Positions 17,801 through 30,100 of a DNA stretch of 64,000 nucleotides are shown here, in pieces. Position 1 is the stretch's first letter. Each line of letters opens with the position of its first letter. The stretch comes from Cymodocea nodosa (Eukaryota; Streptophyta; Magnoliopsida; Alismatales; Cymodoceaceae), in the NCBI GenBank assembly GCA_036874045.1, contig CM072335.1:2066001-2130000 (forward strand), given 5' to 3'. Both the position numbers and the translations under genes were made by a program. A model generated the notes under the pieces. It made no database searches and was not told the origin of the DNA. It worked only from the letters and a program-made list of their open reading frames with translations.

Positions 17801-17815
17801 CTCCACGATATACAT
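11808..17815 (-). CDS. UPS: Ureide permease (UPS family transporter)
   Basis: Multi-span membrane transporter. Characterised relatives carry allantoin, uracil and other oxo-purine/pyrimidine compounds in nitrogen and nucleobase salvage. Exons (minus): 17815-17579, 17439-17301, 17141-16973, 13414-13380, 13200-13079, 12851-12477, 11966-11808; 411 aa, slightly longer than the usual ~390-400. Family blocks seen: GTWPALLTLLEQRGRLPQHT, QYAWAYVGLSVTEV, FSPAFNLATNDQWHTLKDG, GFGNGFQFMGGQAAGYAAAD, LFGEYRRSS and a C-terminal LMASSGHRK. The start MYIVEDKGGAIA matches family starts. Roughly ten hydrophobic spans are separated by a long central cytosolic loop, partly coded by a 35-nt exon 4. Intron 1 uses a GC donor (CAG|GCAAGT). 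The loop motif that reads A-x4-GKS in Arabidopsis UPS proteins, from memory, is S-x4-GSN here (residues 232-239). Intron 3 (3.56 kb) hosts a Copia fossil. Confidence 0.93.
14060..14192 (-). repeat. 3' LTR of the Copia fossil
   Basis: 133 bp, direct repeat of 16546-16682. Both share the opening TAAACTAGGGATTAACC (plus strand) and a palindromic core GGATCCTAGGATCC. Confidence 0.85.
16546..16682 (-). repeat. 5' LTR of the Copia fossil
   Basis: 137 bp, adjacent to the tRNA-Met primer-binding site. It differs from the partner LTR by a handful of substitutions and a short indel in the ACATATAC run. Confidence 0.85.
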
Positions 17816-18500
17816 GCTTAATCCGATCTATCTCAACACCGGATCAATCAGCAAAGAAGCAGATCAGGAAAGAATTTGATTCATGAGTTTGTGGTAGGCT
17901 TTTCAGAGGCCTTCTTGCTTGATATTCCGAACAACCTGTCTATGGGCCATTGCAACTAGAAATTGATCTCTGGTTAAAGATTCTGGGAAACGAAACTGCA
18001 GTTTTAGGGAGAAAAAAAAAGAAAACTCTAGTTCGTAAATTTTGCCTATAAAAATGCAAGTATTCGACAATCAGCACAATCAATCAAGAGTAACAAAAAC
18101 AGTGGAGAGAATAGAGAACAGAAAGGAGCAGATGAAGAATGAAGAATCAAATGTGAGGTTGGATTCTGATACCTGTCAACGGAGATGAGTCTGATCCACA
18201 CGCCTCTTGACCATTCTCCCAGAATGGTGTAATAATCTTACCCTCGGCCAGTGGTGCTCCAGCAGATTTAGTGGACCGACCACTGAGGAATCAACATCTC
18301 CGATCGGCAATTGCTACATTATTATGGTATCGGCACGGAATCCGGAAGTGGACGGGGGCTGGAATCTTTCAGTCCACCAAGATCCAAGGATCAAGGATGA
18401 TTCGGGCTGGATGTTACGTGTCCGAAGAAAGGACGGTTTTACTGTAAACACGTTCCTAAAACGCTTTCCATGGGTATAAAATTTTCTTCCATGCATATAA
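17816..18500 (-). promoter_or_regulatory. Leader and promoter of the ureide permease gene
   Basis: This is upstream of the UPS ATG at 17815. A strong donor on the minus strand (GACAG|GTATCAGA near 18175) suggests a 5' UTR exon ending there and a leader intron of roughly 300 bp before the start codon. The acceptor is not resolved. The segment 18180-18480 is more GC-rich than its surroundings, consistent with a first exon or proximal promoter. No TATA box was assigned with confidence. Confidence 0.4.
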
Positions 18501-18552
18501 CCTATACATTAGAGGTGGGGGTTAAAGAAAGTAGAAAAGAGTGAGTGAAAAA

Positions 18553-18682
18553 GAAAGTAGGAAAAAAATATATATTTTTCTGGTGTTAGGTGGTAGTAAG
18601 AAAGTAGGGGAAAATATTTTTTTCATGTTATGTGACAATAAGAAATAAGGAAAATTATTTTGCTGATGTTAAGTGGTAATAA
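18553..18682. repeat. Three diverged tandem units of ~41-47 bp
   Basis: Units start at 18553, 18600 and 18642. Each opens GAAAGTAGG or GAAATAAGG, passes an A/T run, and ends in a GTTAGGTGGTAGTAA / GTTATGTGACAATAA / GTTAAGTGGTAATAA variant. The array lies about 740-870 bp upstream of the UPS start codon. Function is unknown. Confidence 0.7.
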
Positions 18683-19964
18683 GACTCATCGGAATTGTGC
18701 CCGTGCATGTACATAATAAAAAAGAAGAAACATAATAAAAGAAAATTAATAAATAAACAAACAAACAAAAGAAAATATAATAAAAGAAAAGAGAATAGAA
18801 GTATAAAAATTATTTATTTATAATAATGTTAATCTTATTTATTATTTTAAAAATAAATTGAAAAATATAAAAATTATTTATTTATAATTTATATTTTTTA
18901 TGTCTCTCTACTCTTTAAATTTTTTTAATTTTCTTGAACTTTTTAAACGTACAAATTTTCTAAATTCCTAGACTCTCTTCAGATTTCTATTTTCAGCATT
19001 TTCCTAAACTTTCTTTTTTAAATTTTTTGATAATAAATTTTTAATAAAAATTTGAAATCTTCTATTAAATTATGTAAATTTAATTTTTTTATAATTCTTG
19101 ATTAATTAATTTTAAATTTATTTCTTTAAATTTCTTCTCCTCTAATTAATTACGTATTATTTAACCTCCTAAAGATATAGTCTAACATCCTAAGTCAATA
19201 TTTTTCTTATTTTCCCTTAAATTCTACGTTTTACGACTGCACCACCGATTGAAAATTGTGGTGGTTCGGAATGACGTCCGCAATCGAGGATTGTCAAACA
19301 CGACGCAATCCCATTGTTGTCGCCTTGAACCAATTACGTCATCATGCTGGCAACGTCTTATTAAAAAAATACCCAACCGAATATATGCAACTTCCTTTAA
19401 GATAAACAATGAGACAGTTCATCATATATAGATAAAAAAAACTATGCATAACTGACGAGCTGTCAAATAATCTATTTTTAAATCACATCGGGAAGACCCG
19501 TTCATATCAGAAAAGAACAAGAAAGAGCCACTGTTTTTTTTTTAAGGTAACCTAGAAAGAGGCAAGCATTGTCCTTCAAATTTTTCTCAAGACGCATCGC
19601 ATTAAACCAAAAACATTACACAAAGGGACTACGTAGGAGACGGAAACATGGCAAATATATGGCCATTCCATCTAGTTGAAAAGAAGATCGAACTACGCCG
19701 TTCATTCCACGACATACTACCTTAACATAAGACCCCGGGGGAGTGATTCCACCCGAGAAAATCCCCGCATCATTTTTCACATGAAAGTGAGGAGTTCCCC
19801 GCTCACATGAATGCAAACCTGCTTAAAGTTTCACTAACGGTAAAGGCAAAATAACACGTCGAATTCTGCCAAGCATGCACCTTCACTCCAGCATTTCTGA
19901 ACCATCGGTAAAATTCGGCAGAAGATAAAAATATCAAAACCTTTGAAATAACATTTAGAGTTAT
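18683..19964. other. Intergenic DNA and SIR 3' UTR
   Basis: Up to about 19200 the sequence is very AT-rich without features. The part from about 19600 to 19964 is probably 3' UTR of the sulfite reductase gene, which stops at 19965. A less AT-rich patch at 19230-19380 has no recognisable product in either strand. Confidence 0.45.
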
Positions 19965-22900
19965 TCACTCTCCTTTGCCGTTCTGCTCCACAGCAATGTA
20001 ATTGTCGATCACTTCTTTAGCCAACTGGTGGACCGTCTTGCTCTGTAGCTGTGCAAGTGCATCTATGGTTTCGTAGGTCTGTCTGTCTGTGGAGAGATTC
20101 AGATTAAAGGGTGAGGCTTCCTCTACAGGTCCATGCCACTTCTCCACCATCTCATTTAGCTCATCAAAGCCCTGTAGAACAGATGGTGAATCAGCACAAA
20201 ATGTACTGCATACATTACTAATCACAATGGTACAAACGGGAATTGTGAGCAAAACAGGCAAGCAAAATAACCAAGACAGCGAAGCAACGCAGCAAACATG
20301 TGATCCGACCTGGAAGAAGGTGGCAGCATCATATTGAGATTACACCTAAATTTATTAACTCTCATTTCTTCATAGGTCATGCACCTAAGACAATTTCCTT
20401 TCATTTTATCCTTAATTGGCGTATCTCATACACTATTACTCTTTTCAAATAAAGTTATTTCTTATTACTTAAAAGTATTGCTAGCCATCTTAATATTTTC
20501 ATTTCTAAAAAAATAAATTTTTGAATGTATTCACGTATAACAACCCAGCAGTGTCATAAAACACACCAACGTGAATAAAAGTCTCCCTTTGAATTAGGTG
20601 TCTTCATTTAGTACATAGCACTCGATGTATTTCTTCCCTTTATCCAACTTATTTTAATTCTATGAAAAATATCTTCTGTGATTTCTTCACTAATGCTAAT
20701 TATAAATCCTATCTAATCACTTTAAGGACCATACAATTTTATAACCTCATCATTAATTCCAGCATTGCTAAACTTACACTCCTTTTATTCATTCTTGACT
20801 TTGGTTATTTCATCTATAAATAAGGCAAAAATACGACATAAAGTTGCTCTTCGTTGTAATTGTGCAAACTTATATTTGATTATTTTTCGAAAATTCTTTT
20901 GTCTTTCCAATTATGGTTTAAGCATTAGTTGACACTTAATTGTACATGTCTTTGATATTATCAATATAAATGATGGATACTTAGTTTCTTTCTAACACCT
21001 ACCATGGTAAGTTTTTAGTAAATATACTTATAGCTTTTTCTAAGTCAATCAAAAATCATATGGAAGTTTTTTTCTTAGCTATACAATTCTCGATTAATTG
21101 TTTTGTTGTTAAAGTACATGAGTAACTCCCATCATAAATCCAAATTGTTTATCTTGCAATTCTCGCTTAGTCTTTGTTCAATTACTCTTTCCCCACTTTG
21201 ATAGAAAAATTGTTGCTTATTGTTGATTATCAACGTAGCATGTATTATAGATCAACTAGATGATCTTCCACATGAAAAATTACACAAGCATGGAGTCTCA
21301 CCAGTCTGTTTGTGAATTCACCGAATGATTCACCTTGGAGACGTCTCACTTTCCAAATAGAAAAAAGAGGTTCCAATACTTTCTCTAGATCATGGATTTT
21401 CACCTTATCCCTAAAGCATCTTGCAAGTGATACTTGGTTAGGTGTTCCTCCAAGCCATATCTGGTCGATGGGCAAAAATGAAACATTTTTAATGCATGCA
21501 AACAAATCATTCATCAAAATGCGTTAGATAATAAAAGCCCACATTCTGATACACAAGAAAACAAGGAATATTTCAAATATTAATCTTTCATGAGGATCTA
21601 TATCTTAATACCTGGTAGCTGTTTGGGCCATCCCCAACAAAACCAAGCTCAGCCATGTAAGGTCTAGCACAACCATTAGGACATCCAGTTACCCTAATAA
21701 CAACAGAGTCATAATGTTTAAGACCCACCTGCAGCAATGAATATAAAATTCCCTGTATCAATATTTAGTTCATAGTGTATTTCACATATTTGAATATTGA
21801 GACAATGGTAAGAGAACAACTACGAATATTTGCATCACCTTGTCAAAAACAGCTCGGACACGTTTGAGAATACCAGGTATGCCTCTTTCTGCTTCAGTTT
21901 GAGCCAATGGACAAAGTGGTAGAGCAGGGCATGCCATTGCAGTGACATTAAGTGGATCAACATACCTAGTGTCCTGCAAAAGGAAAGAGGTTAGTGTAGA
22001 TCACGTATTATCATAAAAAGCTGTATCCAATTATAAAAAGGCAATGGTAGCTGGAAAACAGAGAGAGTAGTATAGTTCAGGACCAATTTAACGAAATAAA
22101 TAATAGACATAAACATGTAAGATCCCTCTCAAGATTCCAGAAACTAGACATCTTTTTTCAGTGCTGAAAGAAACTATATCAGAGTAACAGACAAATGAAT
22201 AATGACTAAATTCAACCTTCATGTATAAAAAACTTTCAACTTTCATATTACGTGAAGGACAGTACATTTAATTAATCCACCAAATGCTTATTTGTCAATC
22301 AACTTGATGAAGTTGACAGAGGTACAGAAATATTTCATTTTTACCTTTGCTTGTGTTTGTGTTCCCTATTTTCATTTTTTTGGCATCTAGAGGATAGATA
22401 AGCCAGTGATTTTGTATTCCATTTTTTTTTTAAATCTGGACAGTGTTCAAGTAGTGTGGGCTAAACTAGCTTTGAATTACAGTAAATGGAATCTGAAATT
22501 ACCAGTATACCAGCTTGAGCAAGAGTGGCCGTAATAGGTTGCCTCCAAGCACGACTGATATCACAAAGAATAAGGTTCTGGTTAGGAGTAATTCGAACAT
22601 TAAGGTTATACTTTTCAATTATCTCCCTCAGTGTTTTCTTCATCATTCCTCCAATGCGGCCGTTATCAACATGTAACCCACAGAAAAGTGCACCGTTGCC
22701 CTACAAGAAACAGAAAAGAGCCTTTCAGAAGGACCATAAAGAACGATAAGCCTGCCTTGTCAACTAGTCAATGGTGGATACAGAAGAAAGACAAAGATCT
22801 ATTTTTAAGAATTAAGTACCTGCTCATGCCATCCTAGATAGCTTATAAATTCCCACTCCGGTAATTCTCTGAATGGTTCAATTTTTTTACCATAATATTG

Positions 22901-25441
22901 CTCAACTACACTGCGGAACTTTTCAATGCCCCATTCATCAATCAAGTACTTCATCCTGCTATACTTGCGATCATCTCTTCTTCCATTTTCTCTTTGTGTA
23001 ACGACAATAGCTTTAACAACATAAAGAATATCTTCTTTAGGCACATAGCCAAGTTGCTCCGCCAGACGAGGGAAAGTTGTTTTTATCCTGTGTGTCCTAC
23101 CCATACCACCTCCAACCTACAATTCAAAAAGCAATCTAAGCAGAAGGCTATTGGTATTCGAAAAGAAAAACCTGACATCATCTTACATAAATATTAAAGC
23201 CTTGAGGTTCTCCCTGAGCATCAGAAACAACCACAATGCCAATATCATTTGTGAGAATGTCGACTGAATTATCTGTAGGCACAGTTACAGCAATCTTGAA
23301 CTTCCTGGGTAAGAACTGTGTACCATAAATGGGCTCTGGAGAATCTGGGAAGTTTGTCCCATATGAGTTGTCATTGCGGGCTGTCACAACTTCTGGAGGT
23401 TCTGCTGACATGGCTTTCTCACCATCAACCCACAAGTCATAATATGCACCTGACTGGGGAGTGAGAAGTGCAGCAATATTATCTGCCGTTTCTTGAGCAA
23501 ATAAGTAATCCTTGCTGGTATATGGTGCAGCTGGGGCAAGCACATTTCTGTTGAGATCTCCACAAGCACCAAGAGTTGACCCCATATTTTTTATTATTGT
23601 GCTAAGTACAGTTTTAAGGTTCTTCTTGAGGATACCATGTAGCTGGAAGGTTTGTCTGGTGGTCAAACGAAGAGTACCAATTCCAAACTCATCTGCGAGA
23701 GTATCCATGACCAAGTACAGACCATTTGAGACTTTACCACATGGATTCTTGGTCCGAAGCATAAACTGGTAAGATTTCACACCACGTTCATCTCTGTTGG
23801 TCTGTTGATAACTCCCATGAAATTTAATCAATTGTGTGGCAGCCTCATTTATATTTGGAGTCACTGATTGCAATTCCTCATTCAAGGGGTATCTAAGAAA
23901 GTTGCTTTGTTCTTTAAAAATTTCAACCTTGCTGCGTTTCACTCCAGAAGGCTCTGGCTTTGTAGGCTACAAACAGAAATGAATAATAATAAAAAACGTA
24001 AGAAGCCAAATTTTCTGTTTTGAAACTAAAACATTGCAGGGAGACAATAGAATTCATGTGCCTTTTCCTCAAAACAATGAGAGTATATTAATTAACTCAA
24101 ATAAAAAAGATTTTTAATTAATGAAAATTTTACGTATTATGCTTGTGATGGACAAAAAATATTTATAAAATTAATACAAAGTAGCCAAAGAATTTATGAG
24201 GTTACAATTTAAAGTTGTAGTCTTCATTTATATACATGAAGAAAATCTTATTGTATCGTTATTGTTCAGTAACCCGATAAACAAGCTTGATGCAGAATGT
24301 AGGCCCAGGAAAAAAGAAACATTACATTCAGCAAATCCATATCCATATCCTTGGTCTCATAAAGCAACTGACAGTTTTGATTGTCATTTTTCTTTTTGAA
24401 AGCTACCTTACACACTTTAATGAGTGTTTTGCGTGCCTCTACAGGTAAGTTCCTCCTTTCCCTGCACTCCACGTCAACACCTTCCATCCTTCCAGGGTCT
24501 TCACATTGCCACTCGTCCTCTATGCCCTCCACATCAATGCATCGCATCCTAGGAATACAGTATTTTTAGTTGATATATTTATTTTTGTGTTTATTTCTTT
24601 GAAAAAATTTCTATATTCTTGCCAAGAGGTTGTAAATTAGAGTACCAATATTGGGTGTATGACACATACAAACTTTTGTTTGAAGCAACTTAGATATAGA
24701 AGCATTTCTGTTCTCTACGCTGCTCGTATATTTTACACTAACTCCAGGTTACGTATTTGCATCATGAAAACAGAATCGAAGGTATCAAATCTATGTAACT
24801 GGCACACAAGTTGTATTTCCATTGCCTCCTTGTTCATCCCTATCCTTGAAGCCCTGAAGAGATCGTTTTAAAACAATTTTATAACTACCTGAAAGCCACC
24901 TCAGAATCTAACATTCTTAAAAAATTAGCTACATCTACTTAATACACTTGCTACAAAGTAGTAGTTTAAAAATTGATTTTAACCGACCATATGAAAATAT
25001 AGGCATCAAACCATGAACCAAATTGAAAATACGCAATATTTCTATCAAAGAGATAAACGTTCGACGTACAAACTTTAAAACAGAAAAAGATATAAAGGCT
25101 AAACCAACAAAAGGCCTCTGCTTTGTCTGCAACAAGAAACGGGCATTAACAGAGAACGGTAGCACAGAAAAGTGAAGTTTCCATATTCGACCAAACTCAA
25201 TATGAAAAAAGGCGAACACATACAAAGACACACACACGTAGAGGGAGAAAGATGACAACTAACTCACCGTGAAGACAGCGCTAATGATGGAGGAACTGGT
25301 GGAAGACGGAAGAGGAAACACTGAAAGAGACACCGATCTACCGAACACCGAGGGTCGAAGTCCTTGGAACCGGGTCAGCTGCACCTTCCTCCCGTCCTCG
25401 ACCGACTGCAAACCCGCCCTCGACATCCCGACAGCGGCCAT
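19965..25441 (-). CDS. SIR: Ferredoxin-dependent sulfite reductase, plastid
   Basis: Reduces sulfite to sulfide with six electrons from ferredoxin, in plastid sulfate assimilation. Exons (minus): 25441-25268, 23966-23187, 23116-22820, 22700-22503, 21973-21839, 21728-21612, 21460-21302, 20171-19965; every exon is in phase, 688 aa. Residues 1-58 form a Ser-rich transit peptide (start chosen at [10 protein letters not shown]). The body matches plant SIR throughout: [66 protein letters not shown]. Siroheme/4Fe-4S cysteines are present: Cys498/Cys504 (ACPALPLC) and Cys544/Cys548 (GCPNGC). The protein is about 46 aa longer than Arabidopsis SIR (642 aa). A C-terminal extension (about 636-688) resembles those I recall for pea and tobacco SIR, linked in pea to plastid-nucleoid DNA binding. 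Intron 7 carries a LINE fossil. Confidence 0.96.
20330..21130 (-). mobile_element. RTE-type LINE 3' part in SIR intron 7
   Basis: Read on the minus strand, the segment shows degraded reverse-transcriptase motifs of plant RTE-clade LINEs. FHMIFIDLEKA lies near 21030-21065, matching the usual LHMVFIDLEKAYD block, and [18 protein letters not shown] follows. Downstream pieces match the C-terminal KWRxASGVLC, MKILRW and EIRQLRIK region at about 20380-20640. Reading is interrupted by numerous stops and frame changes, so it is an inactive, 5'-truncated copy. It sits in sense with the host gene. Confidence 0.7.
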
Positions 25442-25611
25442 ACCGGTGCTTGCCCTAGAGAACGCAGCGGAGGAGGAAGGGAATAGGGCGCCGAGAGAAG
25501 TGTGGAGAGCCTGGGAAAGGTTCCGACTCCACAATCCCACACACGTTACTGGACAACGACCAATCGCACGGGAACCGCGCTTTGAATCTGCACCCCCTGC
25601 GACTTTCTCTC

Positions 25612-25617
25612 CACGTG
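25612..25617 (-). promoter_or_regulatory. G-box (CACGTG) upstream of SIR
   Basis: A perfect palindromic CACGTG about 170 bp upstream of the sulfite reductase start codon, in a GC-richer promoter or leader segment (25440-25620). G-boxes bind bZIP and bHLH factors. A functional role here is inference from position only. Confidence 0.35.
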
Positions 25618-25699
25618 TCCAAGGGTGGGAACGCAACAAGTGAGGAAAGAAATATTTTATAATTCTGGTTGGCGCGTTCAAGCCTGACGGTACATTGAA

Positions 25700-28176
25700 C
25701 CTGGACGGTTAAATAAAGTTGATTTTTTTCTATCTTATCCGACCGACTGCTGTTATTCAATTTTTTCTACAATATTTTTTTTTTTGCTTCGCCGAAAAAA
25801 AAAACAATAGTATTTTTTCCTTGATAACTTTTTTTTAAATATAAAAACCCTCGGTCCAAGGAATTTCATGGAAAATAAAAGTTAACAGAGACGGACGAAA
25901 AAATAAAGAATAATTAATTGATGTTCTCTCCTTCTACTTTGTCGTCTTCCTTTTAAAAGATAAAATCATTAGATTTAATATTGATGACATTCAGGTTTCA
26001 GTAACATGAATATTTCAATTAAATTAAAATTCTCTTCACCATACTGTTAAATTTACTAACAAAAATAAGTGAAACTTATAATGTTATTGAATATCAATAA
26101 TATATTTATTCTTAATAAAATGTTTACAAAATTTATTATTTCCCTCAAACCAATAGTTTCAAATTAAAGATATAAAAAAAAATGACCAAACAGTATAAGA
26201 AAAGGAAAATTTACATTTAGAAAAGGACGACAAAAACAAAAAATGGGAATTCTTCGTTCAGAAATACCTAACAATTATTTACAGGAAAACACCAAATTTC
26301 ATTTGATTTTTCGTTGGCACTAATTTGATTTTATATTTTTCTTTAGATTTTATTTATCTTTTACAATAAAATAGATGATCGATGATATTATTTATCTTTG
26401 ATTCAATTTACCTGCCAATTTAAATATTTATTAAATCATATTTTTGCTTAGATTTACACCATCCGATGTCAGGGGAAGAGAAATCGTTAAGTAGGTTGTT
26501 TGCTAATATATAGTCATGTTAATTATAAAGTATTCACTTTTAAGTGTTGTTTTCGGAAATGGTCGATCGATTCTAAATGGTTGTGTTGAATAAAATTTTG
26601 TTGATTTCAACTTTTCTATTGGAATCGAAATTTTGATATCCATATTCTCTCATTAATTTCAAATAATTATCGACAATGACCCTTTGTATTGAACTCATTG
26701 TCGATGATCTTGACAAGGGTAGATAATTAATATGACAACCAAAACGAATTGAATTTGTGACATAAATTCATTTAGTAATTTTTTAAACTAGATTTGAATT
26801 AAATGTCTTTTTTTTTTATAAAATGAATGACCATTATCAAAAACTATTTCATATTTGTTTTTCGATAAACGTAATTTTTACGTTTATTACGATTTAAATT
26901 CTGCCGTAAATTACAGACATCCTTACTTTTAATTAATTAATTTGTTTGAGTGCGTCATAATTATTTCCTAATTATCGCTGGATTTGAATGGACACGCATT
27001 GGAAGTTGCGTGATTGTGAGAACCAAATGACGTCATCAATGACGTTAGATCGATCATGAATAAAAAGATTCATCAATGACTTAAAGTTTTTTTTTTTAAC
27101 AAGTTCGTAAATTCCTTTCTCGTGTTAGTAATTGACTCAAGTTGAAAATCTTATATTAGTAAAATAAGATGAAGATCCTTCATCCAAACTTTCACAAAAC
27201 AGATTACCACTGGAACTAACAATGAGAGTACCGGCAATGACCAAACATGGACATAAAATTCAAAACTAATTAGTTTTGAACTGAATGCCAATGTTTTTAT
27301 TGTGATATGATAGAAGAAAATTTCTAATAGAACGGTCAAAAAATTATTTATAGAATCTAAAGAAATCTAATCAAAGTGAGAGAAAGTGATGGAAGTAGTC
27401 TCACGTTAAAAAATCTAAAAATAAAATATTGATTAATGTATGAATAAACCTCTTCACTGATAATCAAATAATTTTAAATTAGACGTTTAAGAGAGATTTG
27501 TGCCGTCTGGAAAGGCCTAAAAAGGAAAATTTGAAAAGTAAGCAAAAGCAAAAGATCTTAAGGAAAGTGTTGGAATATATGATATGATTAAAAATACCTT
27601 AAAAGTTCGTAATCGAAGTAAAGCATTGAAATATATAGCACATTAAATAGTGAAAGCAAGCCGTTGGTAGGTACATACAAAAGAGTGAGTTCTCCACTAA
27701 TAATCAATTTATTTTTTTTAGATAAAAGTAAATTTTAAGATAATTCCAAACTAACACCTGGAGGTTAAACTTCCACCATATTATTGAGGTTTCAGACTCA
27801 CATTTATAGTTGAATTTATTATCTCTAAAAAAAAAAGAAATAATTCTAATTTAAAAGAGATTCTACGTACAAAAACTATAAATGATAATTATAAATTAAC
27901 ATCTTTTTGTCAGTATTTTCCATACAAAAACATCCATTGTCATCTCCAAGACAATATTCGTACCATACATAGACTACATGGTAATTGCGGAACCAATACA
28001 TGAACAACTACAATTTTCTGCTTATCGTTGCCAAAGCGATTAGCCCAAATTTGAACGCATGTTTGATAAATTAAACAAGAATTAGATTAAACAACATGGT
28101 TCTCACTTACCTTCAAATAGTATATACGGTGCATGGCAGTCACAAAAGAAGAGGGCAATGTTTAAAGACATTATGA
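25700..28176. other. AT-rich intergenic DNA between SIR and LOG promoters
   Basis: No gene, RNA or clear element was recognised. SIR (minus) and LOG (plus) are divergent, so distal control elements of either could lie here. Confidence 0.45.
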
Positions 28177-29057
28177 ACCTGTTTGTGTATATTTTTCATC
28201 GAAAAATGATGGAAATGAAAATAACAAGTCATGATAGGAAATATTAGGTTGTTTGTATGCTAAAGAAAATTATCGAAAAATAAAGAATGAGGTGCAATTA
28301 TAGGAAATGACAAAAATGTATTATTTAATAAAATTTAAAATATTAAATAATAAATTAACAAAAATTACTACTAGCTTGTTAAAAATGATAGGAAATTAAA
28401 AATTAAATAATAAATTAAAAAATATTTGAAAATTAATATTTTAAATATTATAGTATACATTAATATTTCATTAAATATAGATGTAAAATGTGAAATAATA
28501 TATTTGTAATTAACATAAACAACATTGTTCATTATAATCTAAATTTTTTAAGAAATAATATATTAATGTATTATTTAATATTATTAAGTTGTGTTGGAAT
28601 TAATGTTACTTATTTAACATGTTATTAAGTTGTTGAATATGTTAATGTATTATTTATTCTTATAACATTAACGTTATTATATTTTAATGTATTATAATCT
28701 AGTATCATTTTTCAACATTATTTTTTCTTTTAATCTATTGTAATTATAATACGTTGTTATTTATTTATTATTATAATTATACTCTAGATATCATGTTAAT
28801 GTTATTATTTTAATGTATTATAATATGTCATTTATTATTATAATTATTTATTATATTATAAGTCTATATTATTTTCCATCGTTTTCGAATGAATGAGGTA
28901 GAAAATGATGGAAAATGTTTTCTTTAATATGAAAGGAAATAGAAAGAAATAATTTTCTTTTGTTTCTATTAACACAAACATAAAAAATGATAAAAAAAAT
29001 TTCTTAATATCTCCTTTCTCTTCATTTTCTACTATTTTCTAGTTACACAAACTGCTC
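28177..29057. mobile_element. AT-rich foldback (MITE-like) element, copy 2
   Basis: About 881 bp. The left end reads ACCTGTTTGTGTATATTT and the reverse complement of the right end reads GAGCAGTTTGTGTAACTAG. Each end has a second TTTGT motif inside (GTTGTTTGTATGC near 28250; reverse-complement ATGTTTGTGTTAAT near 28975). Identical flanking TTATGAA (28171-28177 and 29058-29064) supports a 7- to 8-bp target-site duplication. The interior is A/T-rich and non-coding. Confidence 0.7.
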
Positions 29058-29430
29058 TTATGAATAATTTAGAAGGAACACATGCAGTAGTGTCATGAAT
29101 ATGTATTTGCCATTGATAACTATTCTTCTTCTTTTTTGCAATGTGTTATATAGACGAATGAAGGTAATATAATTGCCAGTTGTTTTGTACCAGATATATA
29201 ATTTGATCATAAAAGTCATAAATAGAGGTGCTTTCATTTAGAAACATGCATGCAGATTCGTGTGTATTGTGTTAATTAGGGTGAAGTAAAATCTAATTAA
29301 GAAGAACGAGATGTTGGTCACTCATATATTAATATGTAATTAATTAATCTTATTTGACTGATCGACCTAGTTGTGAGGGTGGAGGAAGAAGAAATCAAGC
29401 AAACTGATCACGAGGAAATTAAATGATGAG

Positions 29431-30100
29431 GGTTTGTGTGTAAGTTAGGAATTTGAAATTTTTTTAAAAAAAGTTATTGATTTTTTTAGTATTTGTGTTG
29501 TCTAAGAAAGTTAGAAATAAAATTTTAACTTTCCAATATATAAAAGAAAATTCATTTTCAACTTTCAGATTATCAAAGATTTGAAAGTCGAGAAATATTG
29601 AAAATTCCTTCGTACATGTTATGTTAACATATATGTGTTAATATATAATAAATATCATTGTAATATTTAAATACCATACAATATAAATATTTATAATTTG
29701 TATAAAATAATATTAATAGTAATACAATGTATATCAATAATTATAAATATATGTTATAATTATCATTATTTATATACGTTATAACTATAAGTATAAATAT
29801 ATATGCTATTATTTATTTGTTATCATAATTACGATTATTATATTTCAATTTATCATAATTATGTTGATATCTATATCATATTTATTATTATTATATGTTA
29901 ATAATTATGTTATCATTTATATGATTATTATTATTATATTATAATCAATTTAATTATTAATAGTTTATGATTTATTATGAAGTCAATAATATTAATATTA
30001 ATATTAAAGTTGTTTAAATTATTCATCAAAAGGTTAAATTATATAATTTTTTAAATTTTCGGTACAAACAACTTTAAGTTTATCTTTTCTAATTCCGATT
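29431..30100. mobile_element. AT-rich foldback (MITE-like) element, copy 3
   Basis: The left end (GGTTTGTGTGTAAGTTAGG, then TTTTTAGTATTTGTGTTGTC) closely matches the reverse complement of the right end of the 9590-10326 element. The right subterminal part (reverse-complement GAATTAGAAAAG, TTAAAGTTGTTTGTACC, AATTATATAATTT) matches that element's left end. The same family is therefore present in opposite orientation. The outer right terminus is unclear, so the end coordinate is approximate. Confidence 0.6.

Noticed and set aside
25259-25681. Longer SIR N-terminus using the upstream ATG at 25681
   Set aside because: It would add 80 residues ahead of a normal-looking transit peptide; the start at 25441 gives a family-like N-terminus.
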